A DNA stretch of 64,000 nt, taken from Anaerocolumna jejuensis DSM 15929 (lineage in GTDB: Bacteria; Bacillota; Clostridia; Lachnospirales; Lachnospiraceae). The DNA lies in assembly GCF_900142215.1 (NCBI RefSeq), contig NZ_FRAC01000019.1:1-64000 (forward strand), written 5' to 3'. This document shows positions 42,407-51,574 of this stretch, piece by piece. Position numbers and translations under genes: made by a program. The notes below the pieces were generated by a model. It made no database searches, had not been told where the DNA came from, and worked only from the letters and a program-made list of their open reading frames with translations. Numbering within the stretch: the first letter of the stretch is position 1; every line of letters begins with the position of its first letter.

Positions 42407-45400
42407 CTAGAAGTTGTGGCAGGAGTTAACTATCAGCTCATTAATATTCTTTTTGAACAGCATACAGCTCTGATGGTTTTTATCCAGTTCCAGCGCCTTT
42501 TCAAGATAAGATTTTGCCTGTTCTATATTGCCAAGGCCAATATTACCAAGACCGATTAAAAAGCAGCAATGTGCCTTATTCTTCAAAGTCAGATCATCCT
42601 CAAATATCAGGAAATCCGGTAAGGACACGGCAAAATATTCGATACGTACCTGATCAAACAGGTGCTTTTCTCCATAATCAATCAATTTGTAGAATCTGGA
42701 TACAGCCTCCGAAGGGTTTCCTAATTTTAAAAATGCAAGTCCCTGGTATAAAATCATATCCGCAGGCTGGTCATTATAATACATCATTCCTGCCGGATCG
42801 GCATCTCCCAGGGTTGCCCTGCCGTAGCATTCCTCCGCCCTTTGCCTGTCACCGGTTTTCTCATAGACCACTCCCAGATAATAAAAGGCATGATTGTCCC
42901 TGGTTCCTTCCAGCTTTCCTTCCCCCAGATTCTCCGGATAGACCAGTATCCTTTCCAGATAGCTTCTTGCCTGCCCGTAGTTTTCAGCCTTTATTTCCGC
43001 CTTTGCCAGCTCCAGAAGAGAAATTGTATACTGGGCGGTTATTTTCCCCTCCCCTCCTTCCCAGGGATGGAATCTGCGGCCGCTCATGTACTCACAGGCT
43101 TCCTGATATCTTCCGTTTCGGTTAAGCAGCGTTACATATTCCACGCACAGATCATCCCGTTCAGAAAAGGTATCCTTAAATTCTTCGAAGCGTAAAAGTC
43201 TGTCCTTTGCAGACATTCCAAGCTTTTTATACAACTGGTCCAGCTCCAGAAAAACCCTGGCATCCTTTTTATCCAGGGCAAAGGCCTTCTCCAGGGCTTC
43301 CTTTGCTTTTTCATATTCCGTAAATTTATTATAATAGACCAGGGAAAGATTCCGGAATACTGTGGGAAAGGTGTTATCCAGCTGTGCGGATTTTTCCCAC
43401 AATGCCTTGGCCTGTGAAAACTGAAGCTTATCATAATATAAATCACCAAGGTAATAATAGGCCTTGGGGCCTTTCGTATTGCACGCTATCGCATACTGCA
43501 ATACCGAAATATCCTCCAGATTATTGGGAAAGGTATAATCCGGACAGCACCTTTCCGCTGCTCTTATGACCTCCAATGCTTCTTCAGCCTGCCCAAGCTG
43601 TCCGAGGTAATATCCCTCATAGTATTTTAACAGTGGCTTCTGCTCTTTACATTTTCTTAGCATCCCTACTGCTTCTTCATAAAAACCGGCCTCCCCGTAA
43701 TCCCTTGCCGCCAGAAGATAATTTTCCTCTGATTCTCTCATCAGGCGGTTCATAGTCTCCAGGGAATTTTTATCTTCCTCTGCCAGAAAAGCCTCATACC
43801 TGGAAATATAATCAAAGGGATCCAGCAGCAGATTCTGCTCCCGCCATTCCTTTACCTCCATTTGCCGACCAAGCTTTCGAAGGACCGCGGCTTTTATTCC
43901 TCTGGCCTTTATGTTGTGGGAATTCTTCACCAGCGATTTTTCCAGGCAGATAAATGCATTTTCATAATCCTTCTGTTTTGCAGCCAGAACACCGAGATAG
44001 TAAAAGGACATTTCCTGCTGTTCGCTTGTCCAGGTCGCTTTATAAAATGCCTCCCGTGCCTCCTTGTCCCTGTTCTGCAGCAATAGGGATAGCCCCAGAT
44101 AATAATATGCTTCACTGTTATAGGGATTCGGATTTTTACAGGTCAGGCGTTTCACCGCCCTTTCAAAGTGCTTTTCCGCCTCTGTAAAGTTACCTCTTCG
44201 CAACAGCAGGCTTCCGTAGGCCGTATTGATTCTGGAATCCATCGGATCTCTTTTTAATCCCTCCAGATAATAAGGATCCGGCAGATATGTCGCATGTCTG
44301 TACTGTTCGATATGCAGTCCCGTCAGATACAGCTCCTCATTTGTCATGATTTCTTCCGGCTCCTTTGCTGCCTGTGCGGGCTCGGGAAGTTTCTCTATCT
44401 TTCTTTCCCTGGCCTGATAGGAAACAAGCACCCGGCCTTCCCCTTCCACGAGAATACTGATATCCTCTTCTTTTGCACCGCCTGCCTCTATTTCTTTCTT
44501 ATATGCCGCTCTCGGTGAAAGGTCCAAAACTTCTTCGAGCAGTAAACCTCCCTTGTTCTTTACAGTAATCTTTGCATTCTTGTAATTTTCCGTGGCATAA
44601 ACACCAAGATGTACCCGGCCCTCTGTGACATATAAATTTACAGCAGCATGGAGCGTTGCATTTTTTATATAACCGATATCCTTGTAGGGCATAAAGTACT
44701 GCCGAAAGGTTTTTTCTTCCAATGGCTTTAACCATGTAAAGTCGGGCTGGTTATCCGTGTAGACCCCTGTCATCAATTCAATATAAGCACCATCTTCATC
44801 CGTCAGATTGCGGTCCCAGGCTTTGCCGAAATCTCCGCAGCCCCAGGTCCATTGCTTCTTTCCGGGAGAGATATGATGATCTGCCACATGAAGAATCCCT
44901 GCTTTTTTTCCGTAATCATAGCCACCTACAAAATCATATTCTGATTTTGCCGCCATATAGGAGGTGGGAACCGGAATATTCTTATACCGGGAGATGTCTA
45001 CACCTTCCCCGTAATCATGCTTGTAGTACACTCCGGTAGCAATAGGAAACCGGGAAACATCCCTTTTCCCATGGTCCATGACCGCATAAACATCCGGCGG
45101 AAATACGGACTGGGTATGTTCATTGACCGGAACTGCCGGATTTGCCCACCATAAAAAGGTCTGGGGCAGCGCAGTCCGGTTATAAAGCTGCCCTCTGATT
45201 TCAATATAAGCTTTGCCCGGATAAACTCTGATCTCCAGCAGTCCCTTCGTACCGTTGATTCTGTCCACATCATTCAGCAGAACGGACCGGCTTCCGTCCT
45301 CGTACTCCTTCAGCTGGCAGTCCACCGGCAGAAATGTCGAGGGCCTGTGATGCTGCGGCCAGTTAAATTCAATACCTCCCGAAATCCAGGGACCTGTAAG

Positions 45401-45715
45401 GCCTACCAGCGCCGGTTTGATTACATGGTTGTAATACACAAAATCATAACCGTTCGTCTTATCATAGGCTCTCTGAATCCTTCCGCCCAGCTCCGGAAGT
45501 ACCATTACTTTGATATACTGGTTTTCCAGATATACCGCCTCATATTCTTTATCCGCTTTCGTATCACTTATTTTTTCAATTGTAGGATAGGGATAAACCT
45601 TACCGGTACTGCCCTGGTATACTCTTTTATCAATGAACATCGGATTCTTCTCCGGTTCTCCGATTTCATAGGTCGGAATTACTACTTTTTCTTTCCATAC
45701 TTTTGCCTGTTCCAT
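42407..45715 (-). CDS. giant DUF5107-TPR protein
   Basis: A 1102-residue cytoplasmic protein. Residues about 30-350 match DUF5107, a galactose-mutarotase-like beta-sandwich (MVLPELGGRIQRAYDKTNGY, GGIEFNWPQHHRPSTFLPVD, FLWWANPAVPVNEHTQSVFP). Residues about 450-1100 contain a dozen or more tetratricopeptide repeats (for example AEKHFERAVKRL, AKALWEKSAQLD). DUF5107 proteins recur in glycan loci of gut and soil bacteria and are suspected carbohydrate-active enzymes, but I know of no settled activity. The ATG at 45715 has GGAGG four bases upstream. It is divergent from the second AraC gene and heads a unit with GH2. Confidence 0.88.
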   Translation of the reverse strand: MEQAKVWKEKVVIPTYEIGEPEKNPMFIDKRVYQGSTGKVYPYPTIEKISDTKADKEYEAVYLENQYIKVMVLPELGGRIQRAYDKTNGYDFVYYNHVIKPALVGLTGPWISGGIEFNWPQHHRPSTFLPVDCQLKEYEDGSRSVLLNDVDRINGTKGLLEIRVYPGKAYIEIRGQLYNRTALPQTFLWWANPAVPVNEHTQSVFPPDVYAVMDHGKRDVSRFPIATGVYYKHDYGEGVDISRYKNIPVPTSYMAAKSEYDFVGGYDYGKKAGILHVADHHISPGKKQWTWGCGDFGKAWDRNLTDEDGAYIELMTGVYTDNQPDFTWLKPLEEKTFRQYFMPYKDIGYIKNATLHAAVNLYVTEGRVHLGVYATENYKNAKITVKNKGGLLLEEVLDLSPRAAYKKEIEAGGAKEEDISILVEGEGRVLVSYQARERKIEKLPEPAQAAKEPEEIMTNEELYLTGLHIEQYRHATYLPDPYYLEGLKRDPMDSRINTAYGSLLLRRGNFTEAEKHFERAVKRLTCKNPNPYNSEAYYYLGLSLLLQNRDKEAREAFYKATWTSEQQEMSFYYLGVLAAKQKDYENAFICLEKSLVKNSHNIKARGIKAAVLRKLGRQMEVKEWREQNLLLDPFDYISRYEAFLAEEDKNSLETMNRLMRESEENYLLAARDYGEAGFYEEAVGMLRKCKEQKPLLKYYEGYYLGQLGQAEEALEVIRAAERCCPDYTFPNNLEDISVLQYAIACNTKGPKAYYYLGDLYYDKLQFSQAKALWEKSAQLDNTFPTVFRNLSLVYYNKFTEYEKAKEALEKAFALDKKDARVFLELDQLYKKLGMSAKDRLLRFEEFKDTFSERDDLCVEYVTLLNRNGRYQEACEYMSGRRFHPWEGGEGKITAQYTISLLELAKAEIKAENYGQARSYLERILVYPENLGEGKLEGTRDNHAFYYLGVVYEKTGDRQRAEECYGRATLGDADPAGMMYYNDQPADMILYQGLAFLKLGNPSEAVSRFYKLIDYGEKHLFDQVRIEYFAVSLPDFLIFEDDLTLKNKAHCCFLIGLGNIGLGNIEQAKSYLEKALELDKNHQSCMLFKKNINELIVNSCHNF

Positions 45716-45942
45716 TTTTCCTCCATTCCAGCACTGCAAAGACAATTCTTCTCTTGCTTCTTCTTTCTTAATCTATCATATTTCCGGCAGAATATCATTC
45801 TAATAACTTGCCTGAAAATTATGATTTCTTGCTCTTTCCTTTTTCCTGGATTAATGTTATTCTTAAAACAACGAAAGATTAATTTGTATATTTTGTCCGG
45901 AATGTAAATTAAAATCTGCTAACAGAAAGGAGTTTTTCATTC

Positions 45943-46791
45943 ATGAAATCACAGGAAGCAAAAATTATGCCGCAATCCGATATCTACTTCCATACTCCCA
46001 GCCTTCAGGCTCAGAAAATGTTTTTCTATCCCATTTGTCTGGGACATTTTTATTATGAGCCTGATTACCATCTGGTTCGTAATTCCTATGATAGTTTTTT
46101 GATAATGTTACTTATGCGCGGCAAGTGCAATATCGTTGTTTCCGGCCGGCAATACTGCGCAGTAAAGGGTCAGCTTGTCTTTATTGATTGTTACCAGCCC
46201 CATGAATATTTTTCCAATCAGGGATGGGAGTGTTTATGGATTCACTTTGACGGCCCTTTGTCCAGAGAATATTACCAGACTGTTGTCTCTTCCTCCGGAC
46301 CGGTTATACAGCTTCAGAGCCCTTACACGGTAGAAAACAACATGAATAAGATTATTGAGAATTTTTCCAGTGACCAGACAATCAGAGAAGTTCTGATATC
46401 AGGCTGCCTTAATAATATATTAACGGCTCTTCTGCTTTCAGCATCTGAAAGCAGGCCTGAATACAGTCTTTCCGGTATCATTGACGGCGTTACCTCTTAC
46501 ATCAACGAACATCCCGGCGGAGACCTGAATCTGAATGTTCTGGCTGGCCTGGCTGGTCTAAGCCCTTTTTACTTTGCAAGGACCTTCAAAAAAATAACGG
46601 GTAAGACACCCCATGACTATGTTCTGTCTTCCCGTATTAATTCCGCTAAATTTTATTTAAAAACTACACGCCTGTCCATTGAAGAAATCGGACTTTCACT
46701 TGGCTTTCCCACATCCAGTGCCTTCTGTACCGCCTTTCGAAAGCGCATTGGAATAAGCCCGCTAAAATACCGGGACAGTCCCACAGAATAG
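45943..46791 (+). CDS. cupin-AraC family regulator (locus B, second)
   Basis: A 282-residue regulator with an N-terminal AraC-binding cupin (about 25-110: YHLVRNSYDSFLIMLLMRGK, VFIDCYQPHEYFSNQGWECL) and a C-terminal AraC domain (about 185-278: GDLNLNVLAGLAGLSPFYFA, IEEIGLSLGFPTSSAFCTAF). AAAGGAG precedes the ATG. Divergent from the DUF5107-GH2 unit, which it most likely activates. Confidence 0.92.
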   Translation: MKSQEAKIMPQSDIYFHTPSLQAQKMFFYPICLGHFYYEPDYHLVRNSYDSFLIMLLMRGKCNIVVSGRQYCAVKGQLVFIDCYQPHEYFSNQGWECLWIHFDGPLSREYYQTVVSSSGPVIQLQSPYTVENNMNKIIENFSSDQTIREVLISGCLNNILTALLLSASESRPEYSLSGIIDGVTSYINEHPGGDLNLNVLAGLAGLSPFYFARTFKKITGKTPHDYVLSSRINSAKFYLKTTRLSIEEIGLSLGFPTSSAFCTAFRKRIGISPLKYRDSPTE

Positions 46792-46818
46792 TTTATCACA
46801 TATTATCACTCATAAAAG

Positions 46819-46886
46819 GTGGAGTATATTTGCCAGGAAGCATTTGCAAGTCATTTTTACAAATGCAAAGACAATATACATCCACC
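46819..46886. other. long two-part hairpin between convergent genes
   Basis: GGTGGAGTATATTTG pairs with the complement ending CAATATACATCCACC (outer stem), enclosing GCATTTG..CAAATGC (inner stem). There is no T-run, so it may be an RNA-stabilising or weak termination structure. Confidence 0.5.
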
Positions 46887-46922
46887 GGATGCTGAAGCAC
46901 TTCTTCAAAAGAATATTTCCTT

Positions 46923-47780
46923 CTAATGAACAATTGCCTGTTTGATGGTACCCTTATCTTTTTTTCTTATCCTTAACCATACATAGCCGATCAGCAATAG
47001 CAAATAGACCCTGGCCGCCAGGAAATCGGCTGCCACCTGGTAGCCCTGAGAAAGATCGGATATGGCAGTGCCGTCCGCAGCTTCTTTCACGTCCCATAAG
47101 CTAACACTTAAATCAGGCAGAATGGAAAATCCCCATCCCAAATTTATGGTAATTCCGAAAATACAGATTAATATAATTAACGGAACGCTTGTATAAGTCT
47201 GCAATTTCTTCCATTTCTTCGCAGGCATTGCTTTTCTCAGAAAATCAAAGGATGTAATCCACGGAATGAAAATCAGTACCAATAATACTAACCCAAGAAT
47301 TCCATAAGAAAAAATCAGAAGCAGATTCAGCTCTGCTGCATCACCCCACGCCCATTTCATTGTAGTAAGCCGCATAACGCCATGACCGACTAAAATCAAG
47401 CCGCCGATAATCGACATTTCTTTTCGGATGGGATAGAGCTCTTTCACGATTTTCCATTTCGGCAACACTCCAATGTACATTACAATAAAAATAAAACCGA
47501 TTCCTACGACCGTATCCAGCGCATAGGAATGCGGAAGCCAAAGAAGCTTCCACAGTATGGTCTTCCCTATGAGGCCGTATAAATCCACTTTGCATAATTC
47601 CAAAATTCCATATGTACAATACCAGATAAAAAGAAAACCTGGATAAATGTAAAAAAGAAAGCTGTGTTTTTTTATGGCTTTCTTAAAAAGCACCACAAAT
47701 AAAATGGCAATGATCAGTCCCTTTAATACATCCGGAACTCCAAGCCATAATAGGTTGTGTATAAAATTTAATATTTCCAC
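46923..47780 (-). CDS. polytopic membrane protein, possibly ferric-reductase-like
   Basis: A 285-residue integral membrane protein with about eight hydrophobic segments. The stretch YPIRKEMSIIGGLILVGHGV resembles the haem-ligand helix of ferric-reductase-like (MsrQ/YedZ) domains, but a full histidine pattern is not evident, so the assignment is tentative. I favour the GTG at 47780, five bases after GAGGTG, over one three codons earlier. A strong promoter with a perfect 24-bp palindrome after its -10 drives it, so it is repressed by an unknown TetR- or MarR-like protein. Confidence 0.65.
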   Translation of the reverse strand: MEILNFIHNLLWLGVPDVLKGLIIAILFVVLFKKAIKKHSFLFYIYPGFLFIWYCTYGILELCKVDLYGLIGKTILWKLLWLPHSYALDTVVGIGFIFIVMYIGVLPKWKIVKELYPIRKEMSIIGGLILVGHGVMRLTTMKWAWGDAAELNLLLIFSYGILGLVLLVLIFIPWITSFDFLRKAMPAKKWKKLQTYTSVPLIILICIFGITINLGWGFSILPDLSVSLWDVKEAADGTAISDLSQGYQVAADFLAARVYLLLLIGYVWLRIRKKDKGTIKQAIVH

Positions 47781-47800
47781 TTTCTGCACCTCGTACCTTT

Positions 47801-47852
47801 TATAGTTAGTCTAGACTAACTATATAGTATAGCATCTTGCAGAATTTGTCAA
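47801..47852 (-). promoter_or_regulatory. promoter with 24-bp perfect palindromic operator
   Basis: On the minus strand TTGACA (47852-47847) and TACTAT (47829-47824) are 17 bases apart. Immediately downstream, TATAGTTAGT-CTAG-ACTAACTATA (47801-47824) is fully self-complementary. This is classic repressor geometry; no regulator gene lies adjacent. Confidence 0.8.
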
Positions 47853-47929
47853 TTAGGACTTATGATTTGTAATAAAAATTATAGGATTTTTTCACTTTGC
47901 CACTTAAATATTTTCTCAATACGCCAAAA

Positions 47930-47961
47930 CCACTTATTTAAGTATTTTTTAAATAAGCGGC
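47930..47961 (-). terminator. terminator for the 48030 gene
   Basis: On the minus strand CCGCTTATTTA pairs with TAAATAAGTGG (one G-T pair) around a short A/T loop and is followed by TTTT. It lies about 70 bases past the stop codon. Confidence 0.6.
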
Positions 47962-48029
47962 CTTTACAGCGTCATTGTAGGAGTATTGATATTTATATTC
48001 TATATTTATTATAGTTTTTTATTGAATTA

Positions 48030-49043
48030 TTACCTTAAGTCCAGGGTGAACCGGTAACTGTTTTTAATAATGTTATCCGCCGACTGCTGTTTGCGGAAAG
48101 GGTCATGAATAATATAGCCAACCACCTCATAAAGTCCGGGTTGTCCCGAAGTATTGACTTCCACCTGACCATTGGCTGTTCCCTTTTCTCCATCCAATTG
48201 AATAATCTGGTAATCACTGCCATTTATTTTTACCGGAGAAAAGTTTAAGGTAATCAATAACAGGCACTCCCTGGAGCCCATTTTTTCAAAGTTATACATC
48301 AGCTTCAATGGCGTTCCTTTTTTATGTTCAAGGCTTACCGGTGGTTTTAAAATACCTCCGTTCGTATTCTGCTCCTTATTTTTATAGTCGGTATTTAAGA
48401 TCAGATCCCCTAAATTTTCACTGAAATTATTTTCGGGAATAATATCATCACTACTATTGTTTTCTGAGAATACTTCATTTTTATAATTCTTTGTATATAC
48501 GACATCATAAACAGCATTGATTCCAAAAAAATCCGTTGGCAATGAATATTGAGATGCATTCTGATCCGGTGCACTTGCAAAAGTGACCAAAAGCTTATGA
48601 ATTTTCTTATCGTCCTTCTCTGCCTGCTGTTTAATATATACAGGTATTTTTACCTTGTTTCCATCCTTTATATCAAAGATATATTTATCCGAATATTCTT
48701 TATCAGCAACCTGAAAGGAGATTGGTTTATAATCATAATACAGATTCATAATAACCTGTGTGCTGCTTCCAACCTGGGCATATTCAAAATAAATGGGAGC
48801 TGTGGTATCAGAAATATAGATTAGATCCTGAGATTTAAAATCATCTGTAGAATTTATATTGTATGAGTCGATATAGTAAGAAGTTTTGAAATCGGGATGC
48901 GTATTATTGAACTGGGTCTGCATGACCTGATTCTCATTCTGATTACGTTTATCAGTGCTATGGTAAACTCCAAACAACAGTAGTATAAGCAGGATTGGGA
49001 TTACCAGAAAAAATACTTTTTTCTTTCGGCTAATTTTGTTCAT
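48030..49043 (-). CDS. membrane-anchored extracellular protein of unknown function
   Basis: A 337-residue protein with a basic start and a single N-terminal membrane segment (about residues 9-26), the rest being predicted extracellular and rich in Asn, Asp, Tyr and Ser. No lipobox cysteine or catalytic motif is visible and I recognise no family. It is the last gene of a minus-strand group with a small secreted protein and a BlaI/M56 sensor pair, so it may be part of that regulon. AAAGGAG precedes the ATG. Confidence 0.7.
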   Translation of the reverse strand: MNKISRKKKVFFLVIPILLILLLFGVYHSTDKRNQNENQVMQTQFNNTHPDFKTSYYIDSYNINSTDDFKSQDLIYISDTTAPIYFEYAQVGSSTQVIMNLYYDYKPISFQVADKEYSDKYIFDIKDGNKVKIPVYIKQQAEKDDKKIHKLLVTFASAPDQNASQYSLPTDFFGINAVYDVVYTKNYKNEVFSENNSSDDIIPENNFSENLGDLILNTDYKNKEQNTNGGILKPPVSLEHKKGTPLKLMYNFEKMGSRECLLLITLNFSPVKINGSDYQIIQLDGEKGTANGQVEVNTSGQPGLYEVVGYIIHDPFRKQQSADNIIKNSYRFTLDLR

Positions 49044-49144
49044 AGTGACTCCTTTATTTTCCCCTCCGTTCTTGTCTTTTTACAGGAACGGAGGGGAACT
49101 TAATTTACGTTTGGCCCCTCAATTTACCAAAGTAAAATCAAGCA

Positions 49145-49552
49145 TTATTTAAATACCGGTGAAGATACTGTGGCATACTGTTTTCCGGAGCTTGATGTAT
49201 CCTGAAATACACCGTTGGCTGTGTATTGCCTGTTGGCGCCATTTTCATATACATTATCAGTACTTACAGAAGAAGCATTATTTTTATAGCTGAAACTGCT
49301 GGGACCGCTGGATGATCCATTGTTGTAGGTAGAAATTATCTCTGCGCTGATATAGTAACAGCTGCCGGCATAGGTTGAGCTTGTTGCCCTTGCATATGTT
49401 CCATCATTGGCGTATGTAATAGTCGTCTGCCCCCAGGATGCCCTCAGCATTCCTGTGCCTGATGCTGTAAGTGAGGATTCTGCTGCTAATACATTTGTAG
49501 TTGAAAATGTTAATAATAACCCTGTTAATATTATAGCAAATGATTTTCTCAT
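49145..49552 (-). CDS. small secreted protein of unknown function
   Basis: A 135-residue protein with a clear signal peptide (cleavage after about VLAAE, residue 24) and a mature part rich in Ser, Thr, Tyr, Gly and Ala with one cysteine. Its size and composition resemble exported bacteriocin-like or matrix proteins, but no family is recognised. AAAGGTGAG precedes the ATG. It lies 104 bases after the M56 sensor gene and 101 before the anchored protein at 48030. Confidence 0.7.
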   Translation of the reverse strand: MRKSFAIILTGLLLTFSTTNVLAAESSLTASGTGMLRASWGQTTITYANDGTYARATSSTYAGSCYYISAEIISTYNNGSSSGPSSFSYKNNASSVSTDNVYENGANRQYTANGVFQDTSSSGKQYATVSSPVFK

Positions 49553-49656
49553 ACCTTATACTCACCTTTCATTAATTATTATACTCATTGGGTACATCGA
49601 CAGTTTCCAAGCTTATTAAACCATTGGCATCATCTCTTTCTGACAGCTTAACCGCC

Positions 49657-51021
49657 TTATTTGCTAATAGATGATTCGGCTTCCAGTCTCTGGCTATCCG
49701 TCATCTCAATTAGTCCCTCAATCTTGTTGGTTTTTTCATTCCGTACCACTTTGATATCAACAGGTTTCCCCCAGATATCCGGCTCCCCCGAAGCCAATAC
49801 TTTTACACCGCCGGCGGGTTTGCTGCTCCACACATACCGGTCGTCTATCGTACGCACCCACTTTCCGTCATATCTGTAAATATGCAGTCCTTTGTCATAT
49901 TCCAATAGCTCTGTCATGAAACTTTCTTCAGAGTAAGGGGGCTGCAGGGCATCCGGCTCTCTTAATGCAGAGGCTTTTATACGAAATTGCTCACCGGCTT
50001 TTATGGGTTGTTTATAATTTGCAGCATAGGCAGTCACCATGCCCAGAAATGCCAATGACAAGGTTATTGTAACTGCTGCTATTCTCCTGGAGTACCCTTT
50101 ATTTAATTTTTTGCCATCGATAATCATGTTAATTCTTCTTTCGAGATACTTTCCCTTGCTGCTGAAGGCAGACAGCACGCCTTCGCTGGCCACACTGCAC
50201 AGCACACTTAAAATCAGTTCACAATAATCGATTCTTTCCTGCTTGTCCAAGGATGCTACTACTTTTTCATCGCAGGAAAGCTCGCAATAGCGGTCAATAT
50301 CCTTTCGTAACATATATGCCAGGGGATTGTACCAATGGATTGCATTGATTAATAATAAAATACCTTTTATCAGTGTATCCCTGCGCTTCCAATGGGTCAG
50401 TTCATGCATAAAAGTAAAATGTAATTCCTTATCGGAAAATTCAATATCCGGTAAAACAATTCTGGGCCTGCATATGCCATACAGAAACGGACTGGTTTTC
50501 GCTTCAGAAATATACACTGGTAAATTCTGTCTGATTCCCAATTCCTCCTTGCAGTCATGCAGTATTTTAGTATATTTCATATCCGCTGCTGCCCTGCATC
50601 CTATTATCAATTGATAATGCAATTTCCAGTTGCGGACAATTATCATGAGGAGAAAGAATACGGTTCCTGCCAGAAGAAAGAAGGGGATTGCATTTACTAT
50701 AATTATCCACCACTTAATTTTCTGCTGCTCCGGTAAATACTCTATTAATGGCAAAGTCCCGGCTTTCTTAAAAGATGTAAAGGGTATGCCCGGAACTGTC
50801 TCCACCTTCTTTTTTATTTCCCGAATCCAGCCAAAGCCCCATAGATTCAAAATATAATGGTATGGAACAATAAAAAATGAAAATATGAACAAATAGGTCC
50901 GATAGTGCCAAACTGCGTGAAAATATTTCATTGTAAGCCGGCTTATCCCTTTCAATATCAGATATAAACCCGATGTAACCAATGATAAGACCAGTAGTTG
51001 AATATAAAGGCTTAGCAGCAT
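49657..51021 (-). CDS. M56 (BlaR1-like) sensor metallopeptidase without penicillin-binding domain
   Basis: A 454-residue membrane peptidase of the M56 family, which on signal activation cleaves the partner BlaI-type repressor. There are three to four N-terminal membrane segments, the zinc motif MHELTHWKRRD (about residues 208-218), and a further segment around 315-335. The C-terminal extracellular part (about 335-454) is only 120 residues and is not the penicillin-binding sensor of BlaR1/MecR1, so the signal is probably not a beta-lactam. Overlapping control with the BlaI gene 9 bases upstream is clear. AGGAGGGG precedes the ATG. Confidence 0.88.
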   Translation of the reverse strand: MLLSLYIQLLVLSLVTSGLYLILKGISRLTMKYFHAVWHYRTYLFIFSFFIVPYHYILNLWGFGWIREIKKKVETVPGIPFTSFKKAGTLPLIEYLPEQQKIKWWIIIVNAIPFFLLAGTVFFLLMIIVRNWKLHYQLIIGCRAAADMKYTKILHDCKEELGIRQNLPVYISEAKTSPFLYGICRPRIVLPDIEFSDKELHFTFMHELTHWKRRDTLIKGILLLINAIHWYNPLAYMLRKDIDRYCELSCDEKVVASLDKQERIDYCELILSVLCSVASEGVLSAFSSKGKYLERRINMIIDGKKLNKGYSRRIAAVTITLSLAFLGMVTAYAANYKQPIKAGEQFRIKASALREPDALQPPYSEESFMTELLEYDKGLHIYRYDGKWVRTIDDRYVWSSKPAGGVKVLASGEPDIWGKPVDIKVVRNEKTNKIEGLIEMTDSQRLEAESSISK

Positions 51022-51030
51022 AACCCCTCC

Positions 51031-51399
51031 TTATTCCTTCAAACGATTCATCAGTTTCTCAATATCCTCTCTCGTCAGGTCTCCGCTGTCGCACAAAGCG
51101 GAAATAAGGCCAAATACAGAGCCTTTGTGGACATCCTTGATGAATTGTTTCGTTTCAAATTCCTTGTATTCCCGTTCTGTTATTGCAGGCTCATAGTAAT
51201 TTGCTTTGCTTATCCTGGTTGCCCTGATAAGACCTTTTTCCAGTAACCTGGCAAGGAAAGTTATAACCGTACTTTGCTTCCAATTGGTTCCCTGGGGCAG
51301 ATGCTCCATGATCTCCTTGGTGGTAACCGGTTTTCCAGTGGACCAGATAAATTCCATGATTTGCTTTTCGGAATCCGATATCCGTTGTATTTTTTTCAT
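51031..51399 (-). CDS. BlaI/MecI/CopY-family repressor
   Basis: A 122-residue winged-helix repressor: residues 5-75 contain SDSEKQIMEFIWSTGKPVTT, NWKQSTVITFLARLLEKGLI and the wing, followed by a short dimerisation tail with FIKDVHKGSVFGLISALCDS. Two TACA-N3-TGTA operators lie just upstream of the gene. It is inactivated by proteolysis when the M56 partner senses its signal. AAAGGAAG precedes the ATG. Confidence 0.92.
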   Translation of the reverse strand: MKKIQRISDSEKQIMEFIWSTGKPVTTKEIMEHLPQGTNWKQSTVITFLARLLEKGLIRATRISKANYYEPAITEREYKEFETKQFIKDVHKGSVFGLISALCDSGDLTREDIEKLMNRLKE

Positions 51400-51421
51400 A
51401 AGACTTCCTTTTTAGTTTTTT

Positions 51422-51461
51422 AAACTACATCATGTAGTTTAATATAAATTTACACCTTGTA
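51422..51461 (-). promoter_or_regulatory. two BlaI-type operators
   Basis: AAACTACATCATGTAGTTT (51422-51440) is a perfect palindrome with a TACATCATGTA core; TACACCTTGTA (51451-51461) repeats the TACA-N3-TGTA arrangement. Both match the known Bla/Mec/Cop operator consensus and sit in the promoter region of the BlaI gene. Confidence 0.85.
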
Positions 51462-51507
51462 GTTCAATCTGTCAATAAAAATTCCCATTTTTTTGTAATT
51501 TTCCTAT

Positions 51508-51545
51508 AAAAAAGACATGAACGTTTTTCACTTCCATGTCTTTTG
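51508..51545 (-). terminator. terminator of the AAC(3)-type gene
   Basis: AAAGACATG pairs with CATGTCTTT around a 13-base loop; on the minus strand the stem is followed by a run of T residues. It lies about 30 bases past the stop at 51575. Confidence 0.8.
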
Positions 51546-51574
51546 CACCGGCTCAGAAAAAGAGCCTTTGTTTA

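Noticed and set aside
42514..43125. 203-codon plus-strand frame opposite the DUF5107-TPR gene
   Set aside because: Proline-rich shadow of the TPR region, no initiation signal.
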